5,029 bases of DNA from Candidatus Altimarinota bacterium (lineage in GTDB: Bacteria; Patescibacteriota; Gracilibacteria; BD1-5; UBA6164). Position numbers and translations under genes: made by a program. This document shows, piece after piece, positions 1-5,029 of this stretch; the first letter of the stretch is position 1, and each line of letters opens with the position of its first letter. Under the pieces are notes generated by a model, which was given only the letters and a program-made list of their open reading frames with translations, made no database searches and was not told the origin of the DNA. The stretch spans positions 1-5,029 of the forward strand of contig JAMOTX010000079.1 in NCBI GenBank assembly GCA_027062145.1. Reading direction: 5' to 3'.

Positions 1-1117
1 TATTTGTATTCACACATAATGTTACATAACCATCGAATTTAACTCATGTTGATGTTGGTATTTCTAATACTGAATCTAATTTTTTAAATACATTAATTTT
101 TTCCTTAATTTTATTTTGAATAATTTGTTTTTTGAATGATAAATCTATTGGTGGTTGTATTTTTACGTTTTTAGAATTTAATATTTTTATGTTCTTAGGT
201 AATAATACACTTATATTTTTCTCTACTTTATTTCATTTCTTAGGTAATAATACAATAGGTTTATTTATTTTATTTTGGTTTATATTTAATCATTCTGTAG
301 TCAAAATAACATCACTTGTTCATGATAAAACTTTATCAATTATAGGAACAATGTCTTTTACATTATCTTTAGTTGTTTCTAGTAAATTTTGTTTACTTAG
401 ATCATTTATATTTCAATTAGTTGCATTATTAAATAGTTCATCAATAGATAAGATTTTGTTCGTTTTAACAGTAATATAACTAATTCATCAAGTTAAATCA
501 TTATTTCAAATAGATTGAACATAAAATTTATATTTTGTATCTTGTTGTAATCAAGTAAACATAAATACATTATCCTCAGTATAACTTTCAAAATTATTGT
601 AATATACTTTATATTTTACTGCTCAGGGAACAGTATTCCATTTAATATAAACCTTATCATCCGTTTTAAATATTACCTGTAAGTTAGAAGGAGCAGGTAT
701 ATAATTTGTTTTTTTGATATTTTTTACAAATAAATCATATTCACATATTTTTCATTGTTGAAATATTGGCTCTTGATTACAATTTGATCAAGTTCATAAT
801 GAAACAATTATATTTTGATATAAATTATTTTGAGTTTTCAGTTTAAAGTTTAATTTTCAATTAAAATTATCTAACAATATTTTATTATCAAGATCAAATG
901 CTTCATCACTTCAATATTTGTTTTTACTTACTAAAGATATTTTTTTTATTAGAAACCCATTACTATCGAATATTAATAAATCTGGTTTTGCAATATCAAT
1001 TCAAGTATCATAATTTATATTTCAGTAAATCTGCATAGGAACATAAAAAGAAGAATTTGCAAAAATATGTCATGAAGAAATCAGTAAAATAAAAACAAAT
1101 CATAACAACTTTTTCAT
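1..1117 (-). CDS. Secreted protein with a fibronectin type III domain (C-terminus cut by window edge)
   Basis: The frame is open for 372 codons with TGA read as Gly and has no TAA or TAG; it continues past the left edge. The ATG at 1117 is followed by a typical signal peptide (MKKLLGFVFILLISSGHIFA, probable cleavage after Ala20). Residues 21-140 are beta-rich with a possible disulfide pair (Cys113, Cys125). Residues about 141-219 are a fibronectin type III domain: Pro-rich entry, conserved Trp160 in YIKWNTVPGA, then KYKVYYN and TKYKFYVQSI strands. Residues 220-350 are Lys/Asn/Ile-rich, probably a linker, with a VLLPK repeat at 289 and 304. Nineteen of the 21 glycines are TGA. No arginine occurs in the visible part. 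Fibronectin type III domains in bacteria usually mediate extracellular binding or act as spacers; the specific role here is unknown. The gene lies 49 bp after the large secreted protein, with a terminator hairpin in the gap and no Shine-Dalgarno sequence. Confidence 0.85.
192..254 (-). repeat. Two 18-bp direct repeats, 45 bp apart
   Basis: The same 18 bases (plus-strand ttcttaggtaataataca) occur at 192-209 and 237-254. The offset is exactly 45 bp, or 15 codons, so the frame is kept and both copies encode VLLPK (residues 289-293 and 304-308). This looks like a small in-frame duplication in the linker after the fibronectin domain. Confidence 0.85.
461..697 (-). other. Fibronectin type III domain (residues about 141-219)
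   Basis: This segment has the classic order of the fold: PAPSNLQV (strand A after a Pro-rich linker), VYIKWNTVPGA (strands B and C with the core Trp, encoded by TGG), KYKVYYN (strand C), a short loop, FTGLQQDTKYKFYVQSI (strands E and F with the conserved Leu and the Tyr in TKYKFYV), and a final ITVKT strand. The Gly of the Pro-Gly-Ala turn is a TGA codon, as is the Gly in FTGL, which supports glycine decoding. The fold call rests on pattern recognition; the ligand is unknown. Confidence 0.85.
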
Positions 1118-1130
1118 TTTAATACATTAA

Positions 1131-1162
1131 AAAATAAAGAACCTATGCAAAAGCATAGGCTT
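1131..1162 (-). terminator. Rho-independent terminator after the large secreted-protein gene
   Basis: A perfect 7-bp stem, CCTATGC and GCATAGG (1142-1148 with 1153-1159), encloses a 4-base loop. On the minus strand it is extended by a G-U and an A-U pair, then followed by C and a U-rich run (TTTATTTTTT). It starts 5 bases after the TAA of the large gene. The U run ends only about 13 bases before the ATG of the next gene, so it also occupies that gene's leader. On the plus strand the flank is less T-rich, so minus-strand function is favoured. Confidence 0.75.
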
Positions 1163-1166
1163 AAAA

Positions 1167-4100
1167 TTATTTAGATAACAACACACTATTTGTATTGACT
1201 GTTTTGTATCAATTAAAATATTTTATTCAATCACTCCAAATTGTATTTGCTTCTATTTTATTAGATCAAGTTCAAGAAGTAAAAATTCAATCTTCTAATA
1301 ATTTTATAGACAAATGATCATTTTCTACTACATTTGAAATAGTTGTTCTAACATCAAAGTTAACAGTAGATCAAGCTGTAATTTCATATCAAGTTTTATA
1401 ATCACCTGTAAACTCAAATATTACTGTATTTCCACTTAGAGTGTAGTTATAACCTGTATTTTCCAATTCTAAATCATTTACATAAATTTTATATCAGGTA
1501 ATGTAATTCATAAAATTTTCACTATCTCCTGACAAAGTTCAGTTTAAATCAAGTGTAAACTTTTTCAAATATACAGAACCAGCAGAATCTGCAGTTGCAT
1601 TAAGTTTATAAATAGTTTGTTCTCCATTTACCAAAGAAGCAGACAAATTTTCTGATGAAATAGTTATAAGAGATTTTACAGGTTGATATTCTATATTGTA
1701 AGTTAATCACAAAGTAGAAACATCTGATCATCATAATTTTTCATCAACATATTTACTATTTACAGATTTAACAACATTTCAACTTGAATAAGCTACTATA
1801 TCTTCAATTCAAACGTTTAAAATATTTCAAGACAAAAGATTTGTTCAAGTTTGTGTATCAATTTTTATAATTAATTTTTTTGTCTCATCTTTTGAAATAT
1901 TGTAATTTAAATTCACAAAATCTACATAACCAGAATTATTTAAAGTTCAAGTTGCTAACAAGTTATTGTTCTCATTATAAAGTTTAACTAATTTAACATA
2001 TGATAAATCATATGATTTATCATATCATTCAATACTATTTAATATACAACTTACACTATCACATAAATTAACTCTTAATCACGAAAGAACAACATCTCCA
2101 TCATCAGCTGTAAAATTAAATTCTGCTACTTTATTATCATTTGTTCAAACAATTAAATAATCTGTCTTATAATCAGTTTGAACAGTATCTACCTTAAGTT
2201 CTGGTTTTCAAAATAAATCAAAAGCAAGATATGATCATTTTGGTATATCAAAATTAAATCGATCCGAAGACCTATCTGAAGTATTAAACTCAGTGTGATT
2301 TTGTGAAGATAAATCAGAATAATCTCATCATATAGAAGCATTCAATACAAAATAATCGTTTTTAATTATTTTTGGAAATGATAAAATAATTTCAAGTATT
2401 CAATCTCAAGTTAGTATATTTCAACTTGAAAATATATACCGAAAATCACAATCATCTTGCCGACAATATCAATTATACCACTTTCAACTTAATACAGTAG
2501 AATTATATCTTATTCAATTTAATTCTAATATAATTCCATAAGTATTTAAGTTATTATCTTTCAGTAATAATTTATTTCAAGACAATATAAGAGGTGTAGC
2601 TATTTTTGTTCATCAAATTATTCATTTCATATGGAACCGTAATTGTCAAATTTCTACCTTCTCACCTTTCACTTTTGTAGCAACTTTATAAACTATATTC
2701 TCACCTTCTTTTAGCTCTGTTGTAGGTAAATCTAAACCTGAGAAATACAAAAATGCTTTTCTGTATCTAATAGTAATAGAACATTTTGTTTTTTCATCAA
2801 AATGATATGTTCTATTAATATTATAACCTCAAAGTTTTTTTAATGTAATTCAACTTTCTTTTCACTTAGCAACAATATCAGTTAAATAAATTCTAAAAAT
2901 ATCAGGTTGGCTTGCATCTGTAATTGAAGCAAAATCTGCTACAAGTTTTATAGTTTTATCCTCATTTTTATTGATTATCAATCAAGTAAGATTTATACAA
3001 GCAATTTTACCTCATCATACTTCACAATTTCAATAAACATTTCAACTATCATCTACAATTTTCACATTTGAAATTACATTTTCTGTTAGACTTGGATAAA
3101 TATCACTTCAATTAAAATTAGCAAAAAATAAACTTGTAATTAATACATCATCATAACTTGCTCTAAGTGTAAATTCATTTAAAACAACTCAAGTTTCTCA
3201 TCATATTACATCTTTTGATGTAGATAGTCTACTTACAAGTGTAAGAGAAGGATTTCATATAGTTATAGACCAGTTATATCAACCTCCTAATATAGATCAT
3301 AAAATATCACCTATATCTGTAGTTCATTTAGAAGAACATCTTCAACTTGTAGAAGTATAAGTTTTTTGTCATACAACTACTTCATTATTTTCTTCAAAAG
3401 TAGTATAAACTGGAGAAGATTTAGAATAAGATATACCAAAGTTATAAGTCCGATTCCGTTCAGTATTTAAAGCATTTTTATCTATATCTGCATGCAAATC
3501 CAATTGTATATCATTTCAAGTAGTTTCAAAAACATAATTTAAACCTGAAAAAATAATAGTTTTTCCTGTTAAATCCAAAATACCAGTTCATATTGTATCT
3601 CATGAATAAACCAATCTTATATTTTTCAAAAACTCACCACTAAATTCATCATCAGAAATATTTGACAATTTAAATCAAATTTTTGTCAATGCCAAACCTG
3701 AAAAACCACTTGTTCTTTTATGATCTCAAGTAGTTTCAAATTGAATTGCAAATATCTTTGCATTTTTCTTTCAAGGATAATAATATTTTTCAGCTCAATT
3801 TTCTAATACTTTATATTTTATTCAATAATTGTTTATTGTTTCTGTACAAGTAGTAGTTCTATCTGTTGTATTATTTCCAGTATTATTTCCAGTATTATCT
3901 TCATTATCATTTTGCACTACATGAGTTTCACTAACAACAATAGCTCCTGTTTCTGAAGTAATATCCTGCACTCAACCTAAATAAGAATTGTTTGACAAAA
4001 ATATACCATATCATAATCATTCCCAAAGATAAAATCCATTAGTATAAGATTTTACACTAAATTCAGGATTAAAACTATCATTTTTTGTAGTTCAAAACTT

Positions 4101-4688
4101 AGAATTTGAAAAATCTATAATTTGACCAAACGAAAGATTTCATAAAGCTTCAGTTTTGTAATAATACTTATTAACTCAAGGTTGTGATATTCAAATTAAG
4201 TTCCATCAAGCATAAAGTCTTCTTTGTAACATCCTTTTAGTTCAATCAATATTAGGCTTTACTTTATATGTTATTACTAGTGGATCTCATTGTTCATTAT
4301 AGACCCAGTATCATTTTAAAGGAATATAATTTTCTACTCATCATCAAACAAAACTCCAATCTCATCATTCAAGTGTCATAATACTAAAATGCTTTGTTTT
4401 AGAAAAATGTATTTCCGACAACTCCTGAGGAAACGATATAACTTTTGTTTCTCAAGGATTTACAACAATCTTTCAAGTTCAAGAATAATATTTTGTTTCA
4501 GTCACAATGGAATGGGAAATAGTAGAATGAGAAGTAGTAGAATGAGAAGTAGTAAAAGAATACCATCAACCTCAACCACCTCATCAACCTCAACCTGAAG
4601 CTGAAGAAACAGTTTCTTCTCAATTAGCAAATCCTAAAAAACAAAACAAACTTAAACTCATTAGTAAATACATAACTACTTTTTTCAT
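1167..4688 (-). CDS. Large multi-module secreted surface protein (1173 residues)
   Basis: The frame runs from ATG at 4688 to TAA at 1167-1169, exactly 1174 codons, only if TGA is Gly. The ATG is chosen because a signal peptide follows (MKKVVMYLLMSLSLFCFLGFA, likely cleaved after Ala21). Then come Gly10 (32-41), three TTSHS-type repeats (46-60), two modules with GYWVY (126-130), AGWNLIG (160-166) and LWEGLGYGIFLS (221-232), a Thr/Asn/Gly linker (262-280), and about five beta-sandwich-like modules to residue 1160. The last ends with IWSDGIKYFNGY. I see no LPXTG motif, C-terminal membrane helix or catalytic motif, so surface attachment is unexplained; an uncleaved N-terminal helix is one option. 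Cys pairs (554/564, 743/747, 875/881) suit an extracytoplasmic protein. The modules resemble S-layer-like or adhesin-like proteins of candidate-phyla bacteria. The role is inferred: structural surface protein or host contact. Six CGG/CGA codons may not be Arg. Confidence 0.9.
1209..3836 (-). other. Array of about five beta-sandwich-like modules (residues about 285-1160)
   Basis: Approximate modules are 285-425, 478-610, 636-815, 828-995 and 1004-1160. Each has a hydrophobic strand near the start, an L-x-x-(L/I/F)-x-(F/L) strand about 30-40 residues later (ALTKIGFKL, LITSLFFANF, EIGQL-x-FHM, VLSGLRVNL, YLKKFTLDL), a strand of the VKLYN or VKIVDD kind followed by a loop and a second short strand (IRLV, VKIVDD, VKLVKLYN, YKIYVND), and a closing strand of alternating hydrophobics (KTIKLVADF, KKLIIKIDT, STVNFDVRT). 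The pattern recalls repeated domains in long exported proteins of candidate-phyla bacteria. Borders are estimates by eye and identity between copies is low. Confidence 0.55.
1998..2025. repeat. 28-bp perfect palindrome inside the large gene
   Basis: Positions 1998-2025 equal their own reverse complement over all 28 bases, centred between 2011 and 2012, with no spacer. In the coding frame it contains two 12-base units, TATGATAAATCA and TATGATTTATCA, giving YDKSYDLS followed by Tyr (residues 889-897). It is therefore a tandem repeat and a palindrome at once. It may be a by-product of the short duplication; no regulatory role can be shown. Confidence 0.9.
3868..3898 (-). repeat. 12-bp tandem repeat encoding NTGN units
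   Basis: The plus-strand unit ttatttccagta is present twice in full (3871-3882 and 3883-3894), with partial copies on both sides. In frame it gives NTGN NTGN followed by NTT (residues 265-275), part of the Thr/Asn-rich linker between the N-terminal modules and the beta-module array. Such linkers can change length by slippage. Confidence 0.8.
3969..4487 (-). other. N-terminal GYWVY / GWNLIG module pair (residues about 68-240)
   Basis: Two related halves can be seen. The first runs from KIVVNPGETKVISF to a W-x-F strand and PLKGYWVY, then PLVITYKV. The second starts with RRLYAGWNLIGIS and ends with FYLWEGLGYGIFLS. The scheme of a GWNL(I/V)G opening and a GYW(V/I) closing strand is common in bacterial exported proteins, in my recollection. 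AGWNLIG is encoded with GCT TGA TGG at its start, so TGA and TGG sit side by side as Gly and Trp. Function is unknown; a small exported beta domain is likely. Confidence 0.55.
4509..4553 (-). repeat. Three 15-bp tandem repeats encoding TTSHS, TTSHS, TISHS
   Basis: Copies lie at 4539-4553, 4524-4538 (identical) and 4509-4523 (diverged at four bases). They encode residues 46-60 in phase. They sit just after the glycine tract, so the mature protein begins with a flexible, repetitive Ser/Thr/His stalk. His spacing of five residues could allow metal binding, but this is speculation. Confidence 0.85.
4566..4595 (-). other. Ten-glycine tract made of alternating GGT and TGA codons
   Basis: Residues 32-41 are ten consecutive glycines, five GGT and five TGA codons mixed, followed directly by a TGG Trp codon. 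The tract lies just after the signal peptide (about ten residues from the predicted cleavage site) and would be a flexible tether. Read with TGA as Trp it would be an implausible Gly/Trp mixture; read with the standard code the gene would stop here repeatedly. Confidence 0.85.
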
Positions 4689-4803
4689 AATTTTATATTT
4701 AAGAATTAAATTAAACAAAAAACATTTAGAAATAAATATTGTTTTGCAGTAATCATTAAAAAACAAATTCAGTAGTAAATCTCAACAATTTGTGATTGAA
4801 GTC
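4689..4803 (-). other. Intergenic region upstream of the large secreted-protein gene
   Basis: This 115-bp gap is extremely AT-rich. It holds the weak terminator candidate on its upstream side, leaving about 69 bp for a promoter. A TATAAA (minus strand, 4697-4692) lies 3 bases before the ATG, too close for an ordinary leader unless the transcript is nearly leaderless; TATTTA at 4738-4733 is another possible -10 box, but no convincing -35 partner is seen. No Shine-Dalgarno-like purine run precedes the ATG. Confidence 0.3.
4758..4793 (-). terminator. Possible weak terminator after the histidine kinase gene
   Basis: A 7-bp AT-rich stem, ACAAATT with AATTTGT (4763-4769 with 4787-4793), has a 17-base loop and is followed on the minus strand by a run of T (4763-4758). 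It starts 11 bases after the kinase stop codon, a suitable place. The long loop and low GC make it weak, and in such AT-rich DNA it could be chance. Confidence 0.35.
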
Positions 4804-5029
4804 TTAATTTTTTAATCTGAAAAATCAAGATTTTATAAAAATTTTATGAAAAAATATTTCAAACTTTGTTCAAGTTCAAACTTTTGAGTAAACTTTTATA
4901 TTCCAACCTAATAATTCTACTATTTTCTTAACAATTGAAAGTCCTAGTCAAGTTCCATCACTATTTTCTCATTTGTAAAACCTATTAAAAATTTTATCTA
5001 AATTTTCTTGATTTATTCAAATTCAAGTA
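4804..5029 (-). CDS. Sensor histidine kinase, C-terminal end of the HATPase domain (N-terminus outside window)
   Basis: The last 74 codons of a histidine kinase are present, ending with TAA at 4804-4806. The sequence enters at the G1 box (TGIGI; the preceding codon has T as its third base, as in Asp or Asn). It continues with the F box (ENLDKIFNRFYKGEN), the G2 box (DGTGLGLSIVKKIVELLG) and the closing strands (IKVYSKVGTGTKFEIFF), then a short basic tail to Asn74. This domain binds ATP for autophosphorylation of a His in the missing dimerisation domain. Seven of the ten glycines are TGA, including both in G1, one in G2 and both in VGTGT; Trp42 is TGG. This is the strongest evidence for code 25 in the window. 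The cognate response regulator is not visible. The large secreted-protein gene follows on the same strand 115 bp downstream, so co-regulation is possible but unproven. Confidence 0.93.

Noticed and set aside
132..479. Plus-strand open frame of 115 codons, Phe/Leu/Ile-rich, looking like a membrane protein
   Set aside because: It lies antisense to the fibronectin protein gene, whose minus-strand frame shows a signal peptide and a recognisable domain. Its hydrophobicity is the complement of Lys/Asn-rich codons.
3868..3898. Possible CRISPR-like or regulatory iteron array
   Set aside because: The units are 12 bases with no spacers and are in frame with a Thr/Asn linker; this is a coding tandem repeat.
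4389..4598. Plus-strand open frame of 69 codons, Ser/Arg-rich with a Ser/Thr tail
   Set aside because: It is antisense to the N-terminal part of the large secreted protein; its low-complexity tail is the complement of the glycine tract and TTSHS repeats.
1167..4688. Interpretation as a decayed pseudogene with many in-frame TGA stops
   Set aside because: The frame has not a single TAA or TAG over 1173 codons despite very high AT content, and the TGA codons fall at glycine-like positions. This is recoding, not decay.
4689..4803. Small RNA or tRNA gene in the gap
   Set aside because: The gap is only 115 bp, nearly all A/T, with no cloverleaf or conserved tRNA motifs.
1..5029. Genetic code 4 (TGA as Trp), as in mycoplasmas
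   Set aside because: It would place Trp at the kinase glycine boxes, at the Pro-Gly-Ala turn, and throughout the Gly10 tract, while TGG already serves as Trp at conserved Trp sites.

Overview
The window is AT-rich and all of its genes lie on the minus strand. They read as long open frames only if TGA is a sense codon for glycine while TAA and TAG remain stops. The evidence is direct: TGA falls on the invariant glycines of a histidine-kinase ATP-binding domain and on the Pro-Gly-Ala turn of a fibronectin type III domain, while TGG is used separately as tryptophan. This is genetic code 25, known from the candidate phyla Absconditabacteria (SR1) and Gracilibacteria (BD1-5/GN02). The organism is therefore most likely one of these small-genome, presumably host-dependent bacteria. 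Six CGG/CGA codons in the large gene raise the possibility of a second reassignment (CGG/CGA to Trp), which has been described in the order Absconditabacterales. That part remains a hypothesis.

In transcription order (right to left) the layout is as follows. At 5029-4804 is the C-terminal end of a sensor histidine kinase (F box, G2 box and end of the HATPase domain). A 115-bp gap (4803-4689) holds a weak terminator candidate. At 4688-1167 is a 1173-residue secreted protein with a signal peptide, a ten-glycine linker, small Ser/Thr/His repeats, two GYWVY/GWNLIG-type modules and about five beta-sandwich-like modules resembling those of candidate-phyla surface proteins. A 49-bp gap (1166-1118) holds a good hairpin terminator. 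At 1117-1 is the N-terminal 372 residues of a second secreted protein with one clear fibronectin type III domain; it runs off the left edge.

The two secreted proteins are probably cell-surface or extracellular proteins, for example for contact with a host cell or for matrix. This is inferred from signal peptides and domain type only. The kinase could sense envelope state or regulate surface genes, but the terminator candidate between it and the next gene makes a shared transcript uncertain. Neither visible start codon has a Shine-Dalgarno-like sequence in front of it. I see no RNA genes, mobile elements, CRISPR arrays or plus-strand genes. No stretch above 300 bases is non-coding.
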